In this document: piece after piece, positions 1 to 9,047 of the stretch
Layout of the letters: each line of letters starts with the position of its first letter
Position numbering within the stretch: the first letter of the stretch is position 1
Assembly (NCBI RefSeq): GCF_900187185.1
Contig: NZ_LT906465.1
Location: 868,001 to 932,000, forward strand
DNA: 64,000 nucleotides
Source of the DNA: Chryseobacterium taklimakanense
GTDB taxonomy: Bacteria; Bacteroidota; Bacteroidia; Flavobacteriales; Weeksellaceae
Direction: 5' to 3'
Translations under genes and position numbers: made by a program
Notes under the pieces: model-generated
The model's database searches: none
Seen by the model: the letters and a program-made list of their open reading frames with translations, nothing else
What the model was told of the DNA's origin: nothing

Positions 1-1197
1 TTCATTGATGACTTAAATTCACTGAAAAGCATGGCTGATTTTGCGGTTAACAATTCTAAAGAAGCCAGAAAATTTGCTTTGAACGACGTTATTGAGGAGC
101 TTAGGTTTATCCTGCTTAATGAACTTGATTACAATAAAGAGTTTCAAAATCTTGTAACGATCAGGGAAAATCTTAGGAAATATAGCCATATCGTAATTCC
201 GGAACCTATCAAAGAATATTCATCCGGGAAAGTGCTGACTATGGATTATATTGACGGAAAGAAAATCACATCCGTAAGCAAACTGAAACAGATTGAGACC
301 GACTTCACGCCAATGATTGATGATTTGGTTGAGGCTTATATGCAGCAGATTATCGTCGACGGTTTTGCCCATGCCGATCCGCACCCGGGAAACATCCATC
401 TGACGAAGGATGACCATATCGCACTGATGGATTTGGGAATGGTCGCTAAATTCAGTCCAAAACTTCAGGAAAAAATCATGATGCTTCTCGTAGGAATGAG
501 CAAAAGAGACGGCGACGCAATCACCGACGCACTTCTGGAAATGAGTGAAGTCGACCAAAAAATTGTAAGCCTTGACAATTTCAGGAAGAACATCAACCGC
601 CTCGTGATGGACAGCATCAGCAATAACGCTGAAGATATGGAAACCGGCAGAGTGCTGATACAGATGAACAGGATTGCCGCTGATGAAGGAATTAAATTAG
701 CCGTAGAACTAAACATTCTGGGGAAAATTCTTTTAAACATGGATCAGATTGTAGCAGTTCTGACACCGAAATATGATTTGCAAAAAGCCATAAAAAAATT
801 TATGGAAAAGATGGTCAACAAGAAATTTAAGCAGGAACTTAAACCTGAAAACATCTACGGATTGTTGCTGGATAATAAGAAACTGGCAGAGAATTTACCT
901 GGCAGGTTAAATAAAATCACCGAAAATTTAGCTGCCAATCAATTTGAATTAAAAGTCAATGCTTTGGACGAAGACCGTTTAACAGACGGCTTTCAAAAAG
1001 TTGCCAACCGCATTACGTCAGGACTGATCATTGCCGCGATGATTATTGGCGCTGCTCTGCTTATGAGAATTCCATCCAGCTATTCCGTGATGGGTTATGG
1101 CATTTTGCCATTTATTTTCTTTATGATAGCCATTGGTCTGGGGCTTTATTTGGTTTACAATATCATGTTTAAAGACGAAAACTATAAAAAGAAATAA
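1..1197 (+). CDS. UbiB/AarF (ABC1) family atypical kinase, 5' end cut by window
   Basis: Member of the ABC1/ADCK/UbiB family of atypical protein-kinase-like ATPases, linked in bacteria to isoprenoid-quinone biosynthesis. The frame is open from base 1, so the N-terminal half lies outside the window; the ATG at 31 is internal. Visible family marks are the ELDY...E segment, the metal-binding HADPHPGNI motif and a following DLGM (the DFG counterpart). The last 60 residues hold two hydrophobic segments (around codons 341-385 counted from base 1), the usual UbiB C-terminal membrane hairpin. The substrate is not known from sequence. It converges on the M13 peptidase gene and ends just before a strong bidirectional hairpin. 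Confidence 0.9.
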   Translation, partial: FIDDLNSLKSMADFAVNNSKEARKFALNDVIEELRFILLNELDYNKEFQNLVTIRENLRKYSHIVIPEPIKEYSSGKVLTMDYIDGKKITSVSKLKQIETDFTPMIDDLVEAYMQQIIVDGFAHADPHPGNIHLTKDDHIALMDLGMVAKFSPKLQEKIMMLLVGMSKRDGDAITDALLEMSEVDQKIVSLDNFRKNINRLVMDSISNNAEDMETGRVLIQMNRIAADEGIKLAVELNILGKILLNMDQIVAVLTPKYDLQKAIKKFMEKMVNKKFKQELKPENIYGLLLDNKKLAENLPGRLNKITENLAANQFELKVNALDEDRLTDGFQKVANRITSGLIIAAMIIGAALLMRIPSSYSVMGYGILPFIFFMIAIGLGLYLVYNIMFKDENYKKK

Positions 1198-1263
1198 TTG
1201 TTTAAATACTGACTTCACCGGCGCTCGCTTCGCTCGCGCCAAACAGATAAACGATCATAAGCG

Positions 1264-1291
1264 AAAAATCACCCGAAAGTGGGTGATTTTT
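1264..1291. terminator. Bidirectional rho-independent terminator
   Basis: A perfect 11-bp stem (AAAAATCACCC / GGGTGATTTTT) with a 6-base loop lies between two convergent genes. It has A-runs on the left arm and T-runs on the right, so it can end transcripts from both strands. Confidence 0.85.
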
Positions 1292-1351
1292 CTATTTAAT
1301 ATTATAAAGTTTGGACCGCTCATCGTCTTCGGCGCTTCGCGCTTCATCGTA

Positions 1352-3427
1352 TTACCAAATCTTTATACGTTCTTCCGGTGCTTTATACAGCTTATCACCA
1401 GGTTTTGTCTGGAAAGCATTGTGAAATGCATCGATATTCAACAAAGGTGCAAACGCTCTGTAGTAACCCGGCGCGTGGGGATCTGTTTTCACCTGATTCT
1501 GAAGATACTGGTCGGTAGATTTAGTTCTCCACACGGTTGCCCAGCTCATGAAGAAACGCTGATCCTGGTTCATTCCGCTGATTAATCCCGGATTCCCTTT
1601 ATCTTTCAGATACATCTGCAACGCTTCGTAAGCTACGGCTACACCGCCTAAATCTCCGATATTTTCACCGCTGGTAAATTTACCGTTTACGAAACTTCCT
1701 TTTACCGGCTCATATTTGTCGTACTGTGCAGCCAACTGTCCCACTTTTGCGTCGAAATTCTTTCTGTCAGCATCAGTCCACCAGTTTTTGAGGTTTCCGT
1801 CGCCATCGAATCTTGAACCGCCGTCATCAAAACCGTGAGAAATTTCGTGACCGATTACCGCACCAATTCCCCCAAAATTCACTGCAGGATCTGCTTTGAA
1901 ATTAAAGAAAGGTGGCTGAAGGATTGCTGCCGGGAACACGATTTCGTTGTTAGATGCGCTGTAGTATGCATTTACAGTTTGGGGCGTCATTCCCCATTCA
2001 TTTTTGTCTACCGGTTTGCCCACTTTATCCAGGCTTCTCTGGTAACCCCATGCTGTCAGGTTCTGCATGTTGCCGTAATAGGTTCCTCCATCCTGCGGAG
2101 CCTGCATTGTAAGTTTTGAGTAGTCTCTCCAGGTGTCCGGATAAGCGATTTTAACTCCGAATTTTGACAATTTTTCCTGAGCTTTTACCTTAGTTTCCGG
2201 CGACATCCAGTCTAAACCGTCTATTCTTTTAGCGAATGCTTTTCTGATATAGCTGATGTACTCTTCCATCTTCACTTTCGCTTCAGCCGGGAAATATTTT
2301 TCAACATACAGTTTACCGAAAGCTTCACCCAGTACACCGTTTACCATTTGCAGGCCGCGCTTTTCCATTGGTCGCTGCTCTTTTTGTCCCTGCAGATATT
2401 TTGAATAGAAATTAAAGTTCAACTGATCCATTTTCTGGTCGAGATTTCCAAGATTGCTTCTCAGCATGTGAAATTTCATGTAATCTTTCAGCAGCGGAAG
2501 GTTTTTAGAAGTAATTATGCTGTCCAGATTCTGGTAATATTTCAGTTCAGTTACGATTACACGATCCGTATTTACGCCAACGGAAGTCAGATAATTCGGA
2601 AGGTTTACACTTTTCACCAAAGCACCAAGTTCAGCGGTAGTTTTTGGATTGTATCTTAAATTCGCATCTCTGCCCTGCTCGTTTGTAAGAAGGTAATTAG
2701 CCAGAACTTTCTCGAAATCTACAACCTTTTGAGCGGTCGCATCTGCGTTGGAGTAACCCAAAACAGCGAACAACTGAGACGCAAAGTTTTTATATTCCAC
2801 TAAAGTCTTGGTATTGGCATCATTTACTTTCTGATAGTAATCTTTACCCAAACCAAGCGATGGACCACCAAGATAAACAGCATTCATCACAGAATTTTTC
2901 AGGTCTGGGCTTACCCTCCACATATAAAATGGATTGTCACCGGTTCTGGTTGCTGTAATGAGATATTTCTGCAAATCTGCAACGGTTTTGATGGCGTCAA
3001 TTTTCGCAAGATCTGCTTTAATAGGATTGAGGCCGGCAGCGTTTCTACTGTCCCAATCGGTAAATGTGTTATATAAAGCCTGCATCTTCTGACCTTCAGT
3101 ACCAGGCGCAAATTTATCTGTAAGAATTTTGTTTAAAACTTCAACCGAAGCATTGTCCACATCCTCGCGTAGTTTGTTGAAGGATCCCCAGGATGCTTTA
3201 TCAGACGGAATTTCAGCGGTTTTGTACCAGTTCCCGTTCACATAACTGAAGAAATCATCCTGCGGACGGACAGATGTGTCCATATAATCGAGGTTGAGGC
3301 CGTTTTCTTCTACGGCTTTCGGTTGGGTTTCTTCTACTTTCACTTCGGCGGTTGGTGTTTTTACAGCACACGAATTCAGCATGACAATGCCATAAAGTGC
3401 AAGTAAACTAATGGTTATCTTTTTCAT
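1352..3427 (-). CDS. M13 family metallopeptidase (PepO/neprilysin type), lipoprotein
   Basis: Zinc endopeptidase of the neprilysin family, acting on peptides outside the cytoplasm. The N-terminus is a lipoprotein signal (hydrophobic core, then LNSC with the acylated Cys at 20). The zinc site HEISH is at residues 527-531, followed by the downstream GENIGDLGG metal-ligand motif and a substrate-binding NAYY motif before it. Length (691 aa) is normal for the family. There is no Lys-Asp-Glu cluster after the Cys, so surface export is not obvious and a periplasmic site is more likely. It is transcribed alone; the 115-bp upstream gap is AT-rich with a TAAC-TTTTG stretch resembling a -7 box. Confidence 0.95.
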   Translation of the reverse strand: MKKITISLLALYGIVMLNSCAVKTPTAEVKVEETQPKAVEENGLNLDYMDTSVRPQDDFFSYVNGNWYKTAEIPSDKASWGSFNKLREDVDNASVEVLNKILTDKFAPGTEGQKMQALYNTFTDWDSRNAAGLNPIKADLAKIDAIKTVADLQKYLITATRTGDNPFYMWRVSPDLKNSVMNAVYLGGPSLGLGKDYYQKVNDANTKTLVEYKNFASQLFAVLGYSNADATAQKVVDFEKVLANYLLTNEQGRDANLRYNPKTTAELGALVKSVNLPNYLTSVGVNTDRVIVTELKYYQNLDSIITSKNLPLLKDYMKFHMLRSNLGNLDQKMDQLNFNFYSKYLQGQKEQRPMEKRGLQMVNGVLGEAFGKLYVEKYFPAEAKVKMEEYISYIRKAFAKRIDGLDWMSPETKVKAQEKLSKFGVKIAYPDTWRDYSKLTMQAPQDGGTYYGNMQNLTAWGYQRSLDKVGKPVDKNEWGMTPQTVNAYYSASNNEIVFPAAILQPPFFNFKADPAVNFGGIGAVIGHEISHGFDDGGSRFDGDGNLKNWWTDADRKNFDAKVGQLAAQYDKYEPVKGSFVNGKFTSGENIGDLGGVAVAYEALQMYLKDKGNPGLISGMNQDQRFFMSWATVWRTKSTDQYLQNQVKTDPHAPGYYRAFAPLLNIDAFHNAFQTKPGDKLYKAPEERIKIW

Positions 3428-3542
3428 ATGAATAAATATTTAGAATTATGAGTAGTAAATTTCAGGCAAAAGTTACACTTGACCCCGTAATTTAAGAATT
3501 AAATCCTAAAAGATTGCGAAAATTTGACCTGAATTATAAATC

Positions 3543-3923
3543 TTATTTAGATGAAAATGTTTTGTAAAGCAGGAATAGAAGCAGCAAATAAATCACGATT
3601 ACAGGCAGCGCGTAATACCATTTTTTCTGGAGTTTTTCATCCGAATCAATTCTGGTCCTTAGCTCATCGAGCAGTCTTTCTGGAATTAAAGAAACCGTGG
3701 TTTTTATGAGTACCGGGACCAGAACAATATCATCCAAAAGCCCAAGAACAGGAATAAAATCCGGAATCAGATCGATCGGACTCAAAAGATAAGCCACCGT
3801 CATTGCTGCGAAAATTTTGGCTAAAACCGGCGTTCTTTTATCGGCTACAGCGTGCGCCAATACAAAGGTCTCTTTCTTAAGTTCCTTTACCTTTGATTTG
3901 ATTTTTTTCAGGAACTCAGTCAT
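3543..3923 (-). CDS. YkvA family (DUF1232) small membrane protein
   Basis: A 126-residue protein with the DUF1232 core: an amphipathic N-terminal part, the family motif around LLSPIDLIPDFIPVLG (residues 46-61), and hydrophobic stretches including a C-terminal membrane segment (about residues 104-121). DUF1232 proteins are widespread, and their molecular role is not established. The start codon overlaps the end of cinA by 8 bp, so the two are translationally coupled and probably co-transcribed, with cinA upstream. Confidence 0.85.
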   Translation of the reverse strand: MTEFLKKIKSKVKELKKETFVLAHAVADKRTPVLAKIFAAMTVAYLLSPIDLIPDFIPVLGLLDDIVLVPVLIKTTVSLIPERLLDELRTRIDSDEKLQKKWYYALPVIVIYLLLLFLLYKTFSSK

Positions 3924-5181
3924 TTTCTTTAACTAAAATTTCAACTAAATCCTGCAGCACGCGCTGCGCCACAAAAAACATAAAATCCTTACGATCCAGA
4001 TGCGGTAAAAAGAGCCGGTTGGTCTGCTCAAAATCTTTCACTCGGATGGAATAAAAAACTTCTCCCACCTGATTATTAAACTCATCAGTATTAGGCCCGG
4101 CGACTCCGGTCGTAGAAACCGAAATATCTGTTTTGAAAAGTTTTTGGCAGCCCAAACTCATTTCCTGGGCAACTTCGGCAGAAACTACCGTTTTTTCCTC
4201 AATGGTTCGTGGCGACACACCCAGAATTTCTATTTTTTTATGAAAATCGTACGGAATAATTCCGCCTAAAAACGTGGTAGAACACCCTGAAACTCCCGTA
4301 ATCAACTTTGCAATTTCGCCACCGGTACAGCTTTCTGCCGTTGAAATTGTTAGGTTTCTGTCGGAAAGAATCTCTTTTAAAATCACCTGAATTTCGTTGC
4401 CATCCCAGGCAATCACATGACCCTCGATATAGGGTCTTAGTTTAGAGATCTGATCATTGAGTTCATTTTCAAGAGCCTCCTTATCATTTCCAACCGCTGT
4501 TAAACGCAGTTTAATCCGTGTACCAATGGGAAGGTAAGAAAGTGAGATCTGCTCAGGCAAAGCCAGTTCCCAATCCGAAATTGTTTCAGAAAGGAGGCTT
4601 TCCGGAAAGTTTACAACGGAAATAATCCTTGTAACGATATGGTTTAACTGATATTTCTCAGTTAAAAAAGGGATGATTTTTTCACCAACCAATGGCTTAA
4701 CTTCAAAAGGCACTCCCGGGAGGCATATGGCGGTTTTACCGTTTTCTTCTATCACCATGCAAGGTGCGGTACCATTGTCGTTTTGAATGACTTTCGCCTT
4801 TGACAGTACTTCAGCCTGCCCTTTGTTAATTTCCAGGAGATGCTCACGTTTCCGTTTGATGAGAAGCTGCTTCAGGTGGTGAAACGTTTCTTCATCCAAA
4901 GTAAGTTTATCCTGGAAAAATTCTGCGTATGCGGTTTTGGTTTTGTCGTCTTTCGTTGGGCCAATTCCTCCTGTAGTGAAAACAATCTCAGCAATATCAA
5001 GCGCCCTTTTCATCGCGGTTTTTATGGAACCGATGTCATCAGAAACCGTAAAAATCTGCTTAACAGGTATCCCTATTTTCTTAAGTTCCGAAGCAATAAA
5101 ACTGGAGTTGGTATCCACCGTAATTCCGGAAAGGATTTCGTCGCCAATCGTAATCAGCGCAGCAGTTGCCACTTTTTTCAA
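3916..5181 (-). CDS. cinA: CinA-like protein (molybdopterin-binding domain plus NMN-amidase domain)
   Basis: A 421-residue two-domain protein. The N-terminal MoCF/MogA-like domain begins with ITIGDEILSG and TTGGIGPTKDD. The C-terminal PncC-like domain (STAESCTGGEIAKLIT, then TTGVAGP) belongs to the nicotinamide-nucleotide amidase family that recycles NMN in the pyridine-nucleotide cycle. The name comes from competence/damage-induced loci. The start is TTG at 5179-5181: an in-frame stop lies 36 bases (twelve codons) upstream with no ATG between, and the MKKVATAAL start matches the family. It overlaps the DUF1232 gene by 8 bp. Its position beside the DNA-damage cassette may be chance. Confidence 0.93.
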   Translation of the reverse strand: MKKVATAALITIGDEILSGITVDTNSSFIASELKKIGIPVKQIFTVSDDIGSIKTAMKRALDIAEIVFTTGGIGPTKDDKTKTAYAEFFQDKLTLDEETFHHLKQLLIKRKREHLLEINKGQAEVLSKAKVIQNDNGTAPCMVIEENGKTAICLPGVPFEVKPLVGEKIIPFLTEKYQLNHIVTRIISVVNFPESLLSETISDWELALPEQISLSYLPIGTRIKLRLTAVGNDKEALENELNDQISKLRPYIEGHVIAWDGNEIQVILKEILSDRNLTISTAESCTGGEIAKLITGVSGCSTTFLGGIIPYDFHKKIEILGVSPRTIEEKTVVSAEVAQEMSLGCQKLFKTDISVSTTGVAGPNTDEFNNQVGEVFYSIRVKDFEQTNRLFLPHLDRKDFMFFVAQRVLQDLVEILVKEND

Positions 5182-5208
5182 AACCTGAATTTTAAGATTA
5201 CAATTTAG

Positions 5209-5745
5209 TTATTTGGTGTGTTCCACCCAAATTAAGTTTTCAGTCTTGTACCCTAAATCCTCAGCATTTTTCAGGAATCTTGCAGTGATGTCTTCAGGAA
5301 CAGTTTTCTCACGGGAAAGGATCCAAAGGTATTTCAAACTGTTTCCCGCCACCAGGGCATATTTATAGTCTACGAGTTCAATAACATTATAGCCCGCCCA
5401 AATTGGTTTGAAAAACGAAACTTTTAGCCTGGCTTCGGTGGGCTGGTTTACAAACCTGGCTTCACCCTCGCTCTGTTTCCATTCTTTTTTTACGTAATCA
5501 TAACCGCGGTTTACGACCTTGATAGAACCATCTGCATTTTTGGAATAGTTTGCGGTAACGTTATTAAGATTTTTCTCGAAACGGTAATCGAAACGGGCAA
5601 TCTCATACCATTTGCCCAAATATTTTTCAGCCTCAAAATTCTGAACTGCAGTTGCCCCTTTGGGTATATCCACAGAACATGAATTGAAAATTAAAAGCCC
5701 CAAAACGCCAGCCACAGCCGGTATAAATATTTTTTTTAAACCCAT
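5209..5745 (-). CDS. blc: Outer-membrane lipocalin Blc-like lipoprotein
   Basis: A 178-residue lipocalin of the bacterial Blc/apolipoprotein-D type, which binds lysophospholipids or fatty acids and is associated with envelope stress. The lipoprotein signal ends in FNSC (Cys at 23). The first lipocalin signature, GKWYEIARFDYRFEKN, follows at about residues 45-60, and the closing LSRE segment near residue 143 matches the second. Length is normal. It lies 11 bp upstream of nothing on its strand except cinA (27 bp further down) and 11 bp downstream of pdeM, so it may be co-transcribed with the DNA-damage cassette. Confidence 0.93.
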   Translation of the reverse strand: MGLKKIFIPAVAGVLGLLIFNSCSVDIPKGATAVQNFEAEKYLGKWYEIARFDYRFEKNLNNVTANYSKNADGSIKVVNRGYDYVKKEWKQSEGEARFVNQPTEARLKVSFFKPIWAGYNVIELVDYKYALVAGNSLKYLWILSREKTVPEDITARFLKNAEDLGYKTENLIWVEHTK

Positions 5746-5756
5746 GAGATCCGTTT

Positions 5757-6404
5757 TCAGACCATAAAGATATGGCCTTTCGCGAAAGCTATTTTTATAA
5801 AATTCGGACCCAAAGTTTTATAATTGAGGCCGGTAAAACTGCTGAAGGCCGGTAAAATGAGCTGATTCCCGGAAACCGCATAACAGGGAAATTTCATCCT
5901 TTGGATCGGGCTTTCCATCAACACGCCGGGATGAATGTGACCTGAAATAAAGAATTTAAGTTCAGAAACTAAAGGGTCGTGATTGAAGGTAAACGGCGGG
6001 ATAAACAGTTCGTCAACCATTTCTTTGATGCAGGCTTTTTCCAGGATTTCAGGGTTGATGCGGTCGTGATTGCCTTTAACCAAAATGATTTCAAGTTGAG
6101 GAAAATTGCTGCGCCACACGCAAAAAATATCGATGTCAGAATTGTTTCCGGCATGAAGAAAATCGCCCACGATGATCAGTTTTTCGGCTTTAAAAAAAAT
6201 GATCAGTTTTTCCAGTTTTTTTAAATCATCATTCAAGATATTTGATGGCACCGCAATGCCGTTTTTACGAAAATAAGCGGTTTTACCTACGTGTAAATCA
6301 CTGATGATTAATGCTTTTTCACGAGCCCAAAACAAGGCGCTTCGATCGGTAAAAGTGAGGTTTTCCCCCTGAATATTCTTGTTTAAAAATCTGATTTCTG
6401 ACAT
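5757..6404 (-). CDS. pdeM: Ligase-associated DNA-damage-response endonuclease PdeM (calcineurin-like phosphoesterase)
   Basis: Metallophosphoesterase of the family found next to DNA ligase/Lhr-helicase genes (named PdeM). All metal-site blocks are present: DLHVG (36-40), GDFLHAG (80-86), GNHD (111-114) and a late GHIHPG. I start it at the ATG at 6404 (215 aa); the longer frame from a TTG at 6413 adds only three residues. It is the last gene of the four-gene repair cassette running exonuclease, ligase, helicase, pdeM on the minus strand. The substrate is inferred from family context only. Confidence 0.9.
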   Translation of the reverse strand: MSEIRFLNKNIQGENLTFTDRSALFWAREKALIISDLHVGKTAYFRKNGIAVPSNILNDDLKKLEKLIIFFKAEKLIIVGDFLHAGNNSDIDIFCVWRSNFPQLEIILVKGNHDRINPEILEKACIKEMVDELFIPPFTFNHDPLVSELKFFISGHIHPGVLMESPIQRMKFPCYAVSGNQLILPAFSSFTGLNYKTLGPNFIKIAFAKGHIFMV

Positions 6405-6528
6405 GGGCTGCAAAGGTCGTGATTTCTTTGCAAATTTTTGTTGGGAATAATAAACAAAGAAACATCATGTATTGCCACGTTACACAGATATATCGACGAA
6501 AACTGTGTACTCTGCAGGAGCTGCAAAC

Positions 6529-8982
6529 CTACCGTAAGCCCCGTTTCCTCAAAGATTCCTCCTGCATTCTTCGTATCCGGGTTTCCAAATCTTCCGAAGT
6601 CAGGCTTTGCCGCAGACTGTCTACCTTTATCGGGAAACTGAGCGGTGTAAATGAATTGCTTACTTTTAAAATAATCTTTTGATTCTCAATACGTTTAAAA
6701 GCCTGCATCAACCGTGCCTCCTCAATCTGCTGATTAAAGACTTCAGCGTATGCCTGTTTCAGCAAAAGATTTTCAGAATCATAATCTTCCAAAACATTGA
6801 AAATCAATCCTGAACTGGCCTGAAGATTTTTGTTCGATTTCTGCTCGCCCGGATAAGTCTGGATGACCATTCCGGAAATTACAGCGATGTCACGGAACTT
6901 CCGGCGTGCCATTTCAGTAGCATTGATCGAACTCATCACATCGCGAAGCAGATTTTCTTTGGATAAAATTTCTTTCAGATTTTCTTCTGTCAACGGAATT
7001 TCCTGGTTACTCAAAAGTTCAAAACCATAATCGTTCATCGCCATTGAAAACGAAATCGGCGTGATTTTCGAAATCCTGAATGCAATAAGTGCCGACATCA
7101 CTTCGTGGATCAGCCGCCCTTCGAATGGGTACATAAAAAGATGGTAGCCATCGCGGGTCTTGATTAATTCTACCAAAAATTCGTCTTCTTCCGGTATGTG
7201 CGAGTGCTCTTGCTGGCTCACCAGTAAGGGATGCAGAAATTTCAGTTCCTTTTCTGAAGATTTTGCCTGAAGCGACTGCGATAACTTTTGCCTTAAAAAC
7301 TGACTCAAATAAGATGTCAAAGGCAACCGGCCACCCAAATAACTGGGAATCATCGCCTTGCCTTTAGAATTTCGGACATAAACTGTCATTTCCTTGATGT
7401 GGGAAACTTCCAGGACACGCCCAGCCAAAATAAAACGGTCCTCTTTTTTAAGTTTTGAGATAAAATATTCCTCTATCATCCCGACATAACCGCCACCGAC
7501 AAATTTCACCTTCATCATTGCATCGCTTACGATAGCACCAATATTCATGCGGTGCAGCATCGCAATCCTGCGGCTCGTGACTCTGTACAAGCCTTCTTCT
7601 ACAACGACTTTATGGAATTCTTCATAATTTTTCAGCGAACCGCCGGTGGTGATAAATCTCAGGAACCACGCCCAGTTTTCCTCAGTTAAATCCCGGAACG
7701 CATTCGTTTTTTTGATCTGCAAAAAAGTTTCCCTTTCATTAAAACCGTCTCCCACAGCGAGCGTAACGAGGTACTGTACCAAAACATCATAAGTCAGAAT
7801 GATGGGTTCACGCGGTTCGATGATTTTTTGTTTAATGGCTTCCTTCAGCGCTGCAACTTCAATCAGTTCAAGGGAATGCGTGGGCACGAAGTAAATTTTT
7901 GAGGTTTCGAAAGGGGAATGCCCGCTACGGCCGGCCCGCTGTAAAAAACGTGCCACACCTTTACTGGATCCTACCTGAATCACCGTGTCTACGGGTTTGA
8001 AATCCACTCCCAAATCCAGAGATGATGTAGAAATGGCAGCTTTCAAATAACCAGAACTCAAATTTTCCTCGATCCAGATTCGCAATTCCTTGTCGATCGA
8101 GCTGTGGTGAATCGCGATTTGGCCGGCAAAATCAGGATAATGATTCAGCAGCAGCTGGTACCACATTTCTGCCTGGCTCCGCGTATTGGTAAAAACCAAT
8201 GTGGTTTTGCTCCCAAGTATTATAGGCACCACTTTATCAACCAGTTTCGCACCGAGATGCCCTGCCCACGGCAAAACTTCCACTTCATCAGGAAAAACCG
8301 GAAGAATGTCGATTTGTTTTTTTTCTTTCGCAACAACTTTTGTTTTTTTAATACCATAAGGAATCAGGACATCCAGGGCTTCATCCAAATTCCCGATTGT
8401 TGCTGTAATTCCCCAAATTTTAACTTTTGCCTGATATGAAACCAGGCGGGAAACCGCAAGCTCGGTCAAAACGCCTCTTTTTGTTCCAAGCAGCTCGTGC
8501 CACTCGTCAACTGCGATGCATTTCAAGTTTTTAAAAAATTTCTGATGCTGTTTTTGGGCCAGAAGTAAATGCAGACTTTCTGGGGTGATGATGAGGATAT
8601 CCGGCATTTTTCGGGTTTGTCTGGCGCGTTCTTCGCGGGGCGTGTCGCCGTTGCGCACCGCAACTTCCCAGTCGAGGCCGATTTCGTCAATCGCTTCGCT
8701 CATCGCTTTACCGATATCTTTTGCCAGGGCACGCAAAGGTGTGATCCACAGCAATTTCAAACCGTCATGGTATTTTTCCGGCTGATTTAAAAAATCAGTG
8801 ATAACGGCTAAAAACACCGAATAAGTTTTCCCAAACCCCGTCGGGGCAATCACCATTCCGCTGTAATCTCTCGAAAACTTTTCCCACGTTTCCTGCTGGA
8901 ATGTGAATGGCGACATGCCTTTTCCTTTCATCCAGTTTTGGATGATCTCATAGCCGTTGGTATTTTGCAGATTGGATTTCAA
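6529..8982 (-). CDS. Ligase-associated DNA-damage-response DEXH-box helicase (Lhr-like)
   Basis: Superfamily 2 ATP-dependent DNA helicase of the Lhr-core type. Walker A is APTGFGKT (46-53), motif II is DEWH (159-162), motif III is TATIG, and motif VI is QRAGRSGH. The C-terminal half is the Lhr winged-helix/core region. At 817 residues it matches the ligase-associated subgroup rather than full-length Lhr. The start is TTG at 8980-8982: an in-frame TAA lies two codons upstream, and the first ATG (codon 18) would cut the conserved N-terminal segment. It sits 65 bp downstream of the ligase gene. It is expected to unwind DNA for the ligase/nuclease partners, which is an inference from context. Confidence 0.93.
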   Translation of the reverse strand: MKSNLQNTNGYEIIQNWMKGKGMSPFTFQQETWEKFSRDYSGMVIAPTGFGKTYSVFLAVITDFLNQPEKYHDGLKLLWITPLRALAKDIGKAMSEAIDEIGLDWEVAVRNGDTPREERARQTRKMPDILIITPESLHLLLAQKQHQKFFKNLKCIAVDEWHELLGTKRGVLTELAVSRLVSYQAKVKIWGITATIGNLDEALDVLIPYGIKKTKVVAKEKKQIDILPVFPDEVEVLPWAGHLGAKLVDKVVPIILGSKTTLVFTNTRSQAEMWYQLLLNHYPDFAGQIAIHHSSIDKELRIWIEENLSSGYLKAAISTSSLDLGVDFKPVDTVIQVGSSKGVARFLQRAGRSGHSPFETSKIYFVPTHSLELIEVAALKEAIKQKIIEPREPIILTYDVLVQYLVTLAVGDGFNERETFLQIKKTNAFRDLTEENWAWFLRFITTGGSLKNYEEFHKVVVEEGLYRVTSRRIAMLHRMNIGAIVSDAMMKVKFVGGGYVGMIEEYFISKLKKEDRFILAGRVLEVSHIKEMTVYVRNSKGKAMIPSYLGGRLPLTSYLSQFLRQKLSQSLQAKSSEKELKFLHPLLVSQQEHSHIPEEDEFLVELIKTRDGYHLFMYPFEGRLIHEVMSALIAFRISKITPISFSMAMNDYGFELLSNQEIPLTEENLKEILSKENLLRDVMSSINATEMARRKFRDIAVISGMVIQTYPGEQKSNKNLQASSGLIFNVLEDYDSENLLLKQAYAEVFNQQIEEARLMQAFKRIENQKIILKVSNSFTPLSFPIKVDSLRQSLTSEDLETRIRRMQEESLRKRGLR

Positions 8983-9047
8983 TTTTTATAAATGCGGTGA
9001 TAAAGAAGGCTTTTTTAAATTACTTCGAAATTTTCAACAAGAAATAG